DNA of 22,314 nt from Thermoplasmatota archaeon (GTDB taxonomy: Archaea > Thermoplasmatota > Penumbrarchaeia > Penumbrarchaeales > Penumbrarchaeaceae). Each line of letters starts with the position of its first letter. The stretch's first letter is position 1. The notes under the pieces were generated by a model. That model saw only the letters and a program-made list of their open reading frames with translations, had not been told where the DNA came from and made no database searches. Of this stretch, positions 1 to 7,914 are shown one piece after another. The stretch covers positions 1-22,314 of the forward strand of contig JAFGJI010000254.1 of assembly GCA_016929175.1 (NCBI GenBank). The letters run 5' to 3'. The position numbers and the translations under genes are program-made.

Positions 1-32
1 ATACCCTTGTATATGACATGGAGCCGTTCCAT

Positions 33-68
33 GCACTGTCAGAATGCAGTGCTATATTTTTCTTTTTC
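33..68 (+). terminator. Possible terminator of an upstream gene outside the window
   Basis: A 6-bp inverted repeat (GCACTG at 33-38, CAGTGC at 47-52) is followed directly by a T-rich tract (53-68). That is the layout of a hairpin plus oligo-T terminator for a + strand gene ending left of the window. The sequence shows only the symmetry and the T run. Termination is inferred. Confidence 0.4.
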
Positions 69-131
69 CGAAATGTTCATATGATCTCCGGAAGAAGATG
101 CGGATGTCCAAGATCCGTTCATGACACAACA

Positions 132-139
132 TTTATACC
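132..139 (+). promoter_or_regulatory. Box A (TATA) promoter of the PFOR gene
   Basis: TTTATACC sits about 80 nt before the chosen PFOR start. Transcription about 25 nt downstream would give a leader of roughly 55 nt. The leader ends in GGTGATC (208-214), which matches the 3' half of the archaeal Shine-Dalgarno sequence three bases before the ATG. Confidence 0.5.
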
Positions 140-216
140 GTATCTCTCCATACAACCCCCCGCCAGGGCTCCCCCGGCAGAAAGGTATTATCGTTCATCA
201 GAAACAGGGTGATCCG

Positions 217-3200
217 ATGTCCAGGAAAAAGAACATGGTATCAATGGATGGGAATACAGCCGCGGCGCATGTGGCCTACGCTTTTTCGGATGCTGCAGCG
301 ATTTATCCGATAACCCCTTCCTCTCCCATGGGAGAGGTTGCGGATGCATGGGCCGCACACGGAAGGAAGAATATCTTCGGTCAGGTAATGAAGATAGTGG
401 AGATGCAGTCGGAAGCGGGTGCTTCAGGTGCGGTGCACGGCTCGCTCTCCGCCGGGGCCTATACCACCACCTTCACGGCATCCCAGGGGCTTCTTCTCAT
501 GCTGCCCAACATGTACAAGATCGCGGGCGAGCTCATGCCAGCCGTCTTCCATGTGTCGGCCAGGGCCGTAGCAGGACAGGCCCTGTCGATATTCGGCGAT
601 CATCAGGACGTCATGGCGGCAAGGGCAACCGGTTTTGCCCAGCTCTGCTCCGGTTCCGTCCAGGAGGTGATGGACCTTGCACTTGTTGCCCATCTCTCCA
701 CCGTAAGGTCACAGGTACCGTTCATAGCCTTCTTCGACGGTTTCAGGACCTCCCACGAGATCCAGAAGATAGACGTTCTGGAATATGAACAGATGAAGAA
801 GCTCGTGGATTGGAAGGCCATGGAACTGCACCGCAGGAGAGCCCTGAATCCCGAGCACCCCCACCTCCGGGGGACCGCCCAGAACCCGGACATATACTTC
901 CAGGTGAACGAGGCCGGGAACAGATACTACCTTGCCGTTCCAGATATTGTTGAAGAAGAAATGAAAAAGGTCTTTGAACTAACCGGGAGAATGTATAACC
1001 TCTTCGACTACTACGGTGCGGAGGATGCAGAGAACATCATTATTTTGATGGGCTCCGGAACGCAGGCAGCGGAGGAGACCGTGGACCATCTCAATTCCAT
1101 GGGGAAGAAGGTGGGTATGATCAAGGTGAGATTGTACAGACCTTTCTCTGCAAAGCATTTCCTGAAGGCACTTCCAAAGACGGTGAAGAGGATCGCCGTC
1201 CTTGACAGGACGAAGGAGAACGGTGCCTTCGGAGAGCCGCTCTATCTCGATGTCATGTCCGTGCTGAAGGATGCCGGGAGGGACATCTCCGTGGTGGGTG
1301 GAAGGTACGGTCTCGGGTCGAAGGATCTCACACCCACCATGGTCAATGCCGTATTCGATAACCTCGTCCTGCAAGAGCCCAAGAACCATTTCACCGTGGG
1401 AATAGTGGATGACGTGACACTGACCTCACTCCCAATTCTAAAGGAGATAGATGCGTCCCCCAAGGGGACGGTGAGGTGCAAGTTCTGGGGTATTGGCGGG
1501 GACGGTACGGTAGGCGCCAACAAGGATGCCATCAAGATCATAGGTGATAACACAGACAAGTATGCACAGGGATATTTTGCCTACGATTCCAAGAAATCGG
1601 GCGGGGTTACGATATCTCACCTGAGATTCGGTGATGTCCCGATAAAATCGACGTATCTCATTGACGTGGCCGATTACATAGCATGCCACCAACCCTCATA
1701 CGTCACCAGATATGATCTCATATCGGGGATCAAGAAAGGTGGCACCTTCGTTCTCAATTCTCCATGGACCGTTTCGGAGATGGAGGAGAAACTGCCCGGC
1801 CGCCTCAAGAGGACCATTGCAGGAAATAATGTGAGGTTCTACAATATCGACGCTCTTGCCATAGCACAGGAGGTAGGTCTCGGAGAGAGGATAAATATGA
1901 TCATGCAGACCGCGTTCTTCCAGCTCTCTCATGTTCTCCCTGTCGATGAAGCGGTCAAGCTTCTGAAGAAGGCAATAGAGAAGACCTACGGTAAGAAGGG
2001 CGAGAAGATCGTGAAGATGAACCAGAAGGCAGTGGACCTTGCCCTGGAAGGTGTGGTCGAGATAGAGTACCCTGCCTCATGGGCCGACGCCCCTGATGAA
2101 CTCCCGGGTTTCGGAACGGGGAGGCCCGATTTCATCCAGAATGTTTGCGATGTCATGAACTCAATGAAAGGGGACATCCTTCCCGTGAGTGCGTTCACAC
2201 CCGGCGGTTTCTTCCCTCCGGGGACAACAGCCTACGAGAAGAGAGGGGCTGCCGTCAACGTCCCCGAGTGGCAGCCGGAATTCTGTATCCAGTGCAACCA
2301 GTGCGCCTTTGTGTGCCCGCACGCGGTCATAAGGCCGTTCCTTCTAAACAAGGAAGAGGCCGGGAAGGCCCCGGAAGGCTACAAGGGGATCAAAGCAATG
2401 GGTCCAGGACTGGAGCAGTTCGAGTTCAGGATACAGATCTCGCCGCTTGACTGTACCGGCTGCGGCAACTGCGCCGATATTTGTCCGGCCCCCAAGGGGA
2501 AGGCGTTGATAATGAAACCGCTTTCCGAACAGGCTGACGTTCAGGTCCCACTGTGGGATTACATTTCCGGCCTTCCTGTCAGGAATAACATGATGGACAA
2601 GTTCACCTTGAAAGGTTCGCAGTTCCAGAAGCCGCTTTTCGAGTTCCACGGCGCTTGCGGAGGATGCGGGGAGACACCTTACATCAAGTTGATAACCCAG
2701 CTCTACGGAAGAAGGATGATGGTCGCGAACGCGACCGGCTGCTCCTCCATCTACGGGGGCTCCGCTCCCGCTGTCCCGTGGTGTCTGGATGAGAACGGAC
2801 ACGGTCCCTCCTGGGCGAACTCCCTCTTCGAGGACAATGCGGAGTACGGTTTTGGTATGAACATGGGAATGACCCAGAGGAGGGAGAAGCTCAGAGAGAT
2901 GGTAAAGGAAGCAATGTCCGGTAGCATCGACAGTGGGCTTTCGGAGCTTTTCCGGAAATGGCTGGACTCATTCAACGACGGTGAAGCATCGAAGGACCTT
3001 TCGCTGAAGATCAACGAGAAGATGAAGGATAAGGGGCGCGAGGGTATCCTCTCGCGGATATGGGAGGACCGTGACCTCTTCACGAAGCCCTCGATATGGA
3101 TATTCGGAGGGGACGGCTGGGCCTATGATATCGGCTACGGCGGTCTGGACCATGTCTTTGCCATGGGCCACGATGTGAACATACTCGTTCTGGATACGGA

Positions 3201-3741
3201 AGTTTATTCCAACACCGGTGGCCAGTCGTCAAAATCGACACCGATCGGTTCGGTTGCGAAGTTCGCGGAATCCGGGAAGAAGACCAACAAGAAGGACCTT
3301 GGGCTCATGGCGATGAACTACGGGAACGTTTACGTGGCATCCGTTGCAATGGGGGCGAACAAGAATCATTACCTGAAGGCCTTGAAGGAAGCGGAATCGT
3401 ATCCCGGCACATCTCTGATAATTGCCTATGCTCCTTGTATAAACCATGGATTGAAAAGAGGTATGGGGCATACACAGGACGAGGAGAAGAGGGCTGTTGA
3501 TGCCGGTTACTGGTTCCTTTACCGGTATGATCCGAGACTGAAGGAGCAGGGGAAGAACCCGTTCCAGCTTGATTCCAGGGAGCCTGCAGGGGACCTGAAG
3601 GAGTTCCTCATAGGAGAAGTGAGGTACCACACCCTAACACTGTCGTTCCCCGAGGAGGCGGAGAGGCTCCATGGAAAACTTGCCATGTTCCTGAAGGAAA
3701 AGTACACCCAGTACAAAAAAATGGCAGAGCCCTGGCAGTGA
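217..3741 (+). CDS. nifJ: Pyruvate:ferredoxin (flavodoxin) oxidoreductase, single-chain NifJ type
   Basis: Oxidatively decarboxylates pyruvate with CoA to acetyl-CoA and CO2, passing electrons to ferredoxin in the cytoplasm. The 1174-residue protein has the fused-chain order: an N-terminal pyruvate/TPP domain with YPITPSSP near residue 30, a middle gamma-like domain, then two 4Fe-4S motifs at C690/C693/C696/C700 and C746/C749/C752/C756. The C-terminal TPP domain follows, with GDG at 965-967 and NTGGQSS near 996. The proximal-cluster cysteines are visible at C814, C817, C842 and C1074. Length is as expected for NifJ (about 1170-1190). The open frame extends upstream to 121, but the ATG at 217 is preferred because GGTGATC lies just before it and family proteins begin here. 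It is monocistronic, with its own TATA box. Archaeal PFORs are usually four separate subunits, so this fused form is notable and may be of bacterial origin. Confidence 0.95.
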   Translation: MSRKKNMVSMDGNTAAAHVAYAFSDAAAIYPITPSSPMGEVADAWAAHGRKNIFGQVMKIVEMQSEAGASGAVHGSLSAGAYTTTFTASQGLLLMLPNMYKIAGELMPAVFHVSARAVAGQALSIFGDHQDVMAARATGFAQLCSGSVQEVMDLALVAHLSTVRSQVPFIAFFDGFRTSHEIQKIDVLEYEQMKKLVDWKAMELHRRRALNPEHPHLRGTAQNPDIYFQVNEAGNRYYLAVPDIVEEEMKKVFELTGRMYNLFDYYGAEDAENIIILMGSGTQAAEETVDHLNSMGKKVGMIKVRLYRPFSAKHFLKALPKTVKRIAVLDRTKENGAFGEPLYLDVMSVLKDAGRDISVVGGRYGLGSKDLTPTMVNAVFDNLVLQEPKNHFTVGIVDDVTLTSLPILKEIDASPKGTVRCKFWGIGGDGTVGANKDAIKIIGDNTDKYAQGYFAYDSKKSGGVTISHLRFGDVPIKSTYLIDVADYIACHQPSYVTRYDLISGIKKGGTFVLNSPWTVSEMEEKLPGRLKRTIAGNNVRFYNIDALAIAQEVGLGERINMIMQTAFFQLSHVLPVDEAVKLLKKAIEKTYGKKGEKIVKMNQKAVDLALEGVVEIEYPASWADAPDELPGFGTGRPDFIQNVCDVMNSMKGDILPVSAFTPGGFFPPGTTAYEKRGAAVNVPEWQPEFCIQCNQCAFVCPHAVIRPFLLNKEEAGKAPEGYKGIKAMGPGLEQFEFRIQISPLDCTGCGNCADICPAPKGKALIMKPLSEQADVQVPLWDYISGLPVRNNMMDKFTLKGSQFQKPLFEFHGACGGCGETPYIKLITQLYGRRMMVANATGCSSIYGGSAPAVPWCLDENGHGPSWANSLFEDNAEYGFGMNMGMTQRREKLREMVKEAMSGSIDSGLSELFRKWLDSFNDGEASKDLSLKINEKMKDKGREGILSRIWEDRDLFTKPSIWIFGGDGWAYDIGYGGLDHVFAMGHDVNILVLDTEVYSNTGGQSSKSTPIGSVAKFAESGKKTNKKDLGLMAMNYGNVYVASVAMGANKNHYLKALKEAESYPGTSLIIAYAPCINHGLKRGMGHTQDEEKRAVDAGYWFLYRYDPRLKEQGKNPFQLDSREPAGDLKEFLIGEVRYHTLTLSFPEEAERLHGKLAMFLKEKYTQYKKMAEPWQ

Positions 3742-3751
3742 TGTGACGGTT

Positions 3752-3775
3752 GAAAGCCCCTTTTTTAGGGCTTTC
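3752..3775. terminator. Hairpin between convergent PFOR and arrestin-like genes
   Basis: GAAAGCCC (3752-3759) and GGGCTTTC (3768-3775) form a perfect 8-bp inverted repeat around a T6-containing spacer. It starts 11 nt after the PFOR stop and overlaps the last codons of the minus-strand gene. It could fold in either transcript, so a bidirectional termination or 3'-end-stabilising role is inferred. Confidence 0.5.
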
Positions 3776-4238
3776 CATCTCGATCTATGACTATGCTCTG
3801 TTTCTTCGACAGATCGAAACCCATGGGTATGTCCAGGTTGCCTATTAACGTCCATTCTATCCTGGAACGCCTTCCGGACAGGCTCTCCAGGGCACCGACG
3901 ACATCTCCCAGGAATCCTTCGGGCTTTTCCCCCTCTTCGAAAAGGTTCCTTGGAATGGGAACTTTGAAGTGGTATTTTCCTTCGGAGTATTCCTTCTCTC
4001 CGTCCAGGGGGACCTTCAGATCGAATATCTTATGGGTCCTGGTCTCGGTTCTGGAATGACCCTCTTCATACCGCCTTTCCGTGGTCTTCTCTTCTCCGAT
4101 GAGACGGATGTGGATACCTCTTGCCTTCGTTGGCTTCTTTAGGGTTAGGATCAGATCTCCCTCGATGACGTCACCCGGTCCGAACCTGAAACGGTCCATC
4201 TTCAGCTCTATCTTACCTTTCCAGAAACCTATTCCCAT
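3765..4238 (-). CDS. Arrestin-like / SpoOM-like beta-sandwich protein
   Basis: A 157-residue protein with no signal peptide or membrane segment. The N-terminal half has the arrestin-N/SpoOM pattern: a strand with KGKIEL, then FRFGPGDVIEGDLIL, then a run ending in IRLIGEE, where a polybasic or charged loop follows. Later come VPLDGEKEYSEGKYHF and a VPIPRNL-type strand, and the end is IEWTLIGNLDIPMGFDLSKK, typical of arrestin-fold halves. Bacterial SpoOM is usually longer with two such halves, so this may be a single-fold version. Three in-frame ATGs lie at 4250, 4244 and 4238. The third is chosen because GGTGATG stands a few bases before it, as in the PFOR gene. A TATA-like GATATTTCTAT lies near 4270-4281. 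Function is unknown; in this fold it is usually a protein-binding adaptor. Confidence 0.6.
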   Translation of the reverse strand: MGIGFWKGKIELKMDRFRFGPGDVIEGDLILTLKKPTKARGIHIRLIGEEKTTERRYEEGHSRTETRTHKIFDLKVPLDGEKEYSEGKYHFKVPIPRNLFEEGEKPEGFLGDVVGALESLSGRRSRIEWTLIGNLDIPMGFDLSKKQSIVIDRDGKP

Positions 4239-4301
4239 GGTCATCACCATCCTCTCGAAATCAAAGCGGATAGAAATATCTATTGTTTCATATCCGGAAT
4301 T

Positions 4302-4490
4302 TCAGGGTTCATATGTCTCCGAGCTCGTATTCCTGGGATATTTCTCCATCCCGACCGTTCTGAACCAGTCGTTCGTCTTGATCAGACCGGTCCTCGGCTC
4401 CACCTGCGGTTCCCATCCTGTGAGATCCTTGACGAGCCTGATATCCCGGACACGGGCATATGGTTCGAACCTCGGTTCCGATACGGGATG
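4302..4490 (-). pseudogene. C-terminal remnant of a nucleotide-sugar epimerase/dehydratase
   Basis: The frame ending at 4302 contains, just before its stop, a stretch of about 45 residues matching the C-terminus of extended short-chain dehydrogenase sugar epimerases. The recognisable pieces are RVRDIRLVKDLTGWEPQVEP followed by TGLIKTNDWFR, which is the family pattern 'D-I-x-x-A-K-x-x-L-G-W-x-P-x-V-x-L-x-x-G-L-x-x-T-x-x-W-F'. The Rossmann fold and catalytic YxxxK that should precede it are absent: upstream lies the tail of the radical SAM gene in another frame. It is therefore a truncated relic, not a functional enzyme. It lies immediately downstream of the glycosyltransferase/radical SAM operon on the same strand, so the locus probably once held an intact sugar-nucleotide gene. 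Confidence 0.65.
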
Positions 4491-4606
4491 TGATAATTTC
4501 ATCGCCCCGATGCAAAAAATGAGCGGCATGGCCAGTATTTTTTTTCTGGCTTTGTGTGAGGGATCTTCCCCCGGGAGGTTGGAATGGTCTGGTAGAGGGG
4601 GTCCGG

Positions 4607-5671
4607 TCATTTCCATATGGAATACCTTGTCATGCTGCAGTTGACGCCGAGGCATTCGTAGTAGCTCTCTTGACTTCTGAGGCTGATATATCTGGCATTG
4701 TTCCATATGTCCATGAAGGACGTCTGCGTGATGTCTCCCATGTAATGGTGCTTCTGGCAGCAGCTTAGGACCTTTCCGTCCGAGCGGATGACGGTCTCTA
4801 TCCACGGATAGCTGCATATACCTCCGTAAGGATTGTTCTCCTCAAGAGAGAAAGGAGCAAATCTGTCGATCGAAAGCGGGAAATCATACCAGTTGTGGTG
4901 ATCCTCGATGATCTTCGGCCCTATCTTCCTTGGACAGGAGAAACGCACTTTCAGATCATCGGCTTCCTTTTTGGCCAGCTTCAGGAAAAAGGCACATTTT
5001 TCCGGGTCCGAGGTCAGGTGCTTGTCGTGGTATTCCCCGAAATCGAGAGCTCCGAACATGACATCATCTATACCAAGCTCGCTGGCGAGCCTTATTATCT
5101 TTGGAGCTTCCTGTATGTTGTGCATTCCCAGTGTCACGGCAAATCTCAGGTGGAAACGGTCGTTGGATACCTCCCTCCCGACCTCCACGAACCGCCTCAA
5201 TTTAGGGATCAGCCTGTTGAAATTCCCCTTCCCCCTTACGCTATCGTATGCAGTATCCGTTCCTCCATCGAAAGAGATGTTGACAAAGACCCCATGACGA
5301 GCAAGCAGCTCCATTTTGTTTTCATCAAGGAGGAGGCCATTCGTGAATATCTTGGGCAAAAAGGAGTACTTGGCCGAGGTTCTGATCATTTCCGGGAAGG
5401 TCCTGGAAAGCAGGGGTTCTCCGTTGAGGAAGAGATCGACCTCAGCCACATGTTCGAAAAGCTCCTTCTCGATCTTCCGAAAGAGCGAGATGCTCATATC
5501 CTCCTTCGATCTCCGCCTTCCCCGATCGCACATCCAGCAGTTCAGGTTGCATCTCTGGGTGGGTTCGACATAGAGCTTTATTGGATAAGATTCAAGCTTC
5601 CTCTTTCTAGCACCGAGTTCCTGACGGTTCAGCTGCATGTTCTTTTCCACTACTTCCGTGAAATACGTCAT
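4607..5671 (-). CDS. Radical SAM protein with SPASM domain
   Basis: A 354-residue enzyme of the radical SAM/SPASM class, which cleaves S-adenosylmethionine with a 4Fe-4S cluster to start radical chemistry. The CNLNCWMC motif (C41, C45, C48) binds the catalytic cluster. NGEP at 83-86 is the usual SAM-contact motif, and the strand with SFDGGT near 133-138 fits the TIM barrel. The C-terminal region has a SPASM arrangement with cysteines at 286, 304, 305, 340 and 345. ATG 5671 is chosen over TTG 5683 because GAGG lies about 7 nt before it. It starts 8 nt after the stop of the adjacent glycosyltransferase, in one operon. Such proteins occur in archaeal and bacterial surface-glycan clusters, where the substrate is rarely known. 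Peptide modification is an alternative, but no small precursor peptide gene is visible nearby. Confidence 0.85.
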   Translation of the reverse strand: MTYFTEVVEKNMQLNRQELGARKRKLESYPIKLYVEPTQRCNLNCWMCDRGRRRSKEDMSISLFRKIEKELFEHVAEVDLFLNGEPLLSRTFPEMIRTSAKYSFLPKIFTNGLLLDENKMELLARHGVFVNISFDGGTDTAYDSVRGKGNFNRLIPKLRRFVEVGREVSNDRFHLRFAVTLGMHNIQEAPKIIRLASELGIDDVMFGALDFGEYHDKHLTSDPEKCAFFLKLAKKEADDLKVRFSCPRKIGPKIIEDHHNWYDFPLSIDRFAPFSLEENNPYGGICSYPWIETVIRSDGKVLSCCQKHHYMGDITQTSFMDIWNNARYISLRSQESYYECLGVNCSMTRYSIWK

Positions 5672-5679
5672 GTTATTCC

Positions 5680-6576
5680 TCAATAGTATTTCGTCTGGAT
5701 CGAACGGAGGAAACGCTCCCTGCGGAACGCTCCGGCCAGTGATCCCGTTCTAAACCCGATCCCCGATATCAGTTCCGAGATGAACCCGAGCGGTCCTCCC
5801 GTGAATAGTGTGATGATCAGTGATGGGAGGAAAAGCAGGTGATCGCGGGATCTCAATGTAATGAACATCGCATCCTTTACGTTCTTTCCGCTCCCTTGCT
5901 CAAGGCTGCGTATGAAGACAGTCCACATGCCCTTCTCGACGTTCTCCCGGAAGAGATCATTGAGACTTACTTGACGGTGCTGGGTCACCAAAACACCACC
6001 GAGATCATGCACGAGGAAGCCGTACCTCTTCATCCTTATCTTCAGATGGAGGTCCTCGAGGCCTCTGACATGCCGGTCGTACATACCCGCCTCTATGAGG
6101 GCATCTCTCCTGAAAGCGATGTTCCTGCTGTCGATGAGGTCTATCGAACCACCACCTGATAGTCTCTTCCGGAGCCTGTCCTCGGACCTCTGAAGGATCC
6201 TTGACCAGAAATTCTTGGAAGAAAGGGAAATACCCCCCTGAACGATATCGTCTCCCTCCTTTATCGGTCCGATCATCCTCTCGATCCAGTCATGTGGCAC
6301 CTCGCAATCCGTTCCTGTCATCAGGATGATATCCGCATCCGAATCCATTATCCCTCTGTTCTTCAGCGAGCCTGTGGAGAAGAACTCCTCTTTGATGTAT
6401 CTTACCGTCTTGGACCTCTTGGCATATTTTCTGGCGGTATTCATCACCGTGTTTCCCCTGGAATCGTCAACTATGATGACCTCATTAGCCCGGCAGGTCT
6501 GCTGGAGGATGCTCTCCATGGACCTCCCAAAGGTCCTCGATGCATACCTGGCCGGTACCACCACGGAAATTCTCAT
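5680..6576 (-). CDS. Family 2 glycosyltransferase with altered DXD motif
   Basis: A 298-residue GT-A fold glycosyltransferase. The open frame reaches to 7131, but its upstream half lies antiparallel to nothing and out of frame with the real upstream gene. The true start is the ATG at 6576, giving MRISVVVPA at the N-terminus, and it overlaps the preceding stop by 4 nt (ATGA). The nucleotide-binding VVVPA and VIIVDDS segments are present. The position that is DAD or DSD in its two paralogues here reads G-T-D (88-90), so the first aspartate is lost while D90 remains. The later catalytic ED is present (GLEDLHLKIR near residues 184-193). The C-terminus has a hydrophobic stretch (FLPSLIITLF) that may be a membrane-associated helix. 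It probably transfers a sugar to a lipid-linked or surface acceptor; donor and acceptor are unknown. Confidence 0.85.
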   Translation of the reverse strand: MRISVVVPARYASRTFGRSMESILQQTCRANEVIIVDDSRGNTVMNTARKYAKRSKTVRYIKEEFFSTGSLKNRGIMDSDADIILMTGTDCEVPHDWIERMIGPIKEGDDIVQGGISLSSKNFWSRILQRSEDRLRKRLSGGGSIDLIDSRNIAFRRDALIEAGMYDRHVRGLEDLHLKIRMKRYGFLVHDLGGVLVTQHRQVSLNDLFRENVEKGMWTVFIRSLEQGSGKNVKDAMFITLRSRDHLLFLPSLIITLFTGGPLGFISELISGIGFRTGSLAGAFRRERFLRSIQTKYY

Positions 6577-7436
6577 CTTGTTTTTCTTACGGCTCCGCAT
6601 ACCAATCCAAACCTCCATGACATCCCTGAGACCAGGTCGTAAAGGAAGGTGCTCTTCCTTCCGGTGACCTCCATCACAAGTCCAAGCATATATGAAAGGA
6701 ACGATCTTATGGTCTGTCGGTTGAAAACGGGATTCAGGGGGTAGCTTTTCCTCAACATCGAATGATATGCTCCCCTGGAGATCAGCTTCCGTGAAGTGGT
6801 CCACATCGACATCGGGTTGTGGTGCCCCACGCTCACATTTAAAAGTGCTATGCTGTAACCCTTGTCCATTATCCTTGCCGCAAGCTCCGTATCGTTGAGG
6901 TTCTTCAGGGTACTTTTCGTGTAACCGATATCTTTGAGGATATTCTTCGATATGCAGAAGTTCGCTGTGTCTATGGTGCTTGATCCGTTTCGCTCGAAGA
7001 ACGACCATAGGAACCGATGTTCCTCCTTCTCGACGTTCGTGGACCAGTAATTCCTTTTCAAGGCATGTTTGAAACCCTGCACGGCCGGGACGCTTCCATC
7101 GATCACCGGGGCAGACATCCTCTCCACCCATCTTCGTGGAACCTCGCAGTCGCTGTCCGTCATGAGGATTATCTTTCCCCTTGCCGACCTCTCGCCTCTG
7201 TTCCTTGCGCTTCCTATACCGGCCTTCTGTTCGTTCAAGTACCTGACCCTGGGGTCCCTTCTGGCGAACTCCCTGATGGTCTGTACGGTACCATCGGTCG
7301 AAGAACTATCGACAACGATGACCTCCAGATCGTCGATGGTCTGTTCCAGGACGCTTTCCAGGCATCTTTCGAGTTTTTCTTTTCGGTTCCTTACCGGTAT
7401 TATCACAGAGAACTGTGGACGTTCTTTATCTTTCAT
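6573..7436 (-). CDS. Family 2 glycosyltransferase
   Basis: A 287-residue GT-A glycosyltransferase and the first gene of the minus-strand operon GT2-GT2-radical SAM. It begins FSVIIPVRNR, has VIVVDSSSTDGT at 39-50, GIGSARNRG at 73-81 and a DSD metal/nucleotide motif at 94-96. The place of the usual ED catalytic motif is N181-D182, a mild deviation. The last 40 residues are moderately hydrophobic with the pattern SGMSWRFGLVCGAVR, which resembles the ends of the other two glycosyltransferases here. All three therefore share a fold and probably a membrane-proximal C-terminus. ATG 7436 follows GGATCC. A TTTTAAG box lies near 7491-7497. The next gene overlaps its stop by 4 nt, which implies translational coupling. 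Confidence 0.88.
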   Translation of the reverse strand: MKDKERPQFSVIIPVRNRKEKLERCLESVLEQTIDDLEVIVVDSSSTDGTVQTIREFARRDPRVRYLNEQKAGIGSARNRGERSARGKIILMTDSDCEVPRRWVERMSAPVIDGSVPAVQGFKHALKRNYWSTNVEKEEHRFLWSFFERNGSSTIDTANFCISKNILKDIGYTKSTLKNLNDTELAARIMDKGYSIALLNVSVGHHNPMSMWTTSRKLISRGAYHSMLRKSYPLNPVFNRQTIRSFLSYMLGLVMEVTGRKSTFLYDLVSGMSWRFGLVCGAVRKTR

Positions 7437-7914
7437 AGGATCCTACCATCGGCCATGGGAGTTATCGTTCGACCTCGTTCCCACTTCACTTAAAAGTATC
7501 CGTAAGAGGCCTTTATCGATATTTTAACTTACCTTGCTGGTAGGAGATAGTACCAACTGGTCCATTACCTTCTCGAAGCAACCATTGACCATACCTGGCA
7601 ATTTCCACCTGTTCTCTCCCGGGTTCAGGAGATGGAGGAAGGTCATCTTCTTGGACATTGATATCATATTCGAGGTGTAATTTGACGGTCTATTGAAAAT
7701 GAAAGATCTCAATGCTGTTTTAGACATCCATTTCAAGGACATCTCGGAACAGTTCCTGCTGTGGAAGAAGGGCGATGCTGTGAAGCGCTCCTGTAGATCC
7801 GAAATTCAGTACCTGTCCTGCGCATGTAAAGGAAATAGTAATACCCGGGAACCGTTATGGTGGTATCGGTCCCGACCGGAAAAAAAAGAAGAATGTTGAA
7901 AGAGAGAGTTACCT
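7437..7914. other. Gene-poor interval between divergent glycosyltransferase genes
   Basis: No convincing gene in 478 nt. Two short open frames exist: 7524-7742 on the minus strand (72 codons) and 7693-7899 on the + strand (68 codons). They overlap each other. The minus frame lacks a clear Shine-Dalgarno site, and neither resembles a family I know. The interval should hold the promoters of both flanking glycosyltransferases. A TTTTAAG box (minus) near 7491-7497 and an AATAGTAATACC stretch (+) near 7834-7845 are the best candidates. It could also be eroded coding DNA, given the epimerase relic elsewhere in this locus. Confidence 0.5.

Noticed and set aside
18..212. 64-codon + strand frame upstream of PFOR
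   Set aside because: It runs through a hairpin, a T tract and the PFOR promoter, has an improbable Phe/Arg/Pro composition, and resembles no family.
121..216. N-terminal extension of PFOR to an ATG at 121
   Set aside because: The extension overlaps the TATA box and is Pro-rich. The ATG at 217 has a GGTGATC ribosome site and matches the family start.
4895..5686. 263-codon + strand frame opposite the radical SAM gene
   Set aside because: It is an antisense shadow; the minus strand carries clear CxxxCxxC and SPASM motifs.
6577..7131. Long N-terminal extension of the second glycosyltransferase
   Set aside because: It overlaps the first glycosyltransferase in another frame and has no domain. 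The ATGA overlap at 6573-6576 gives the natural start.
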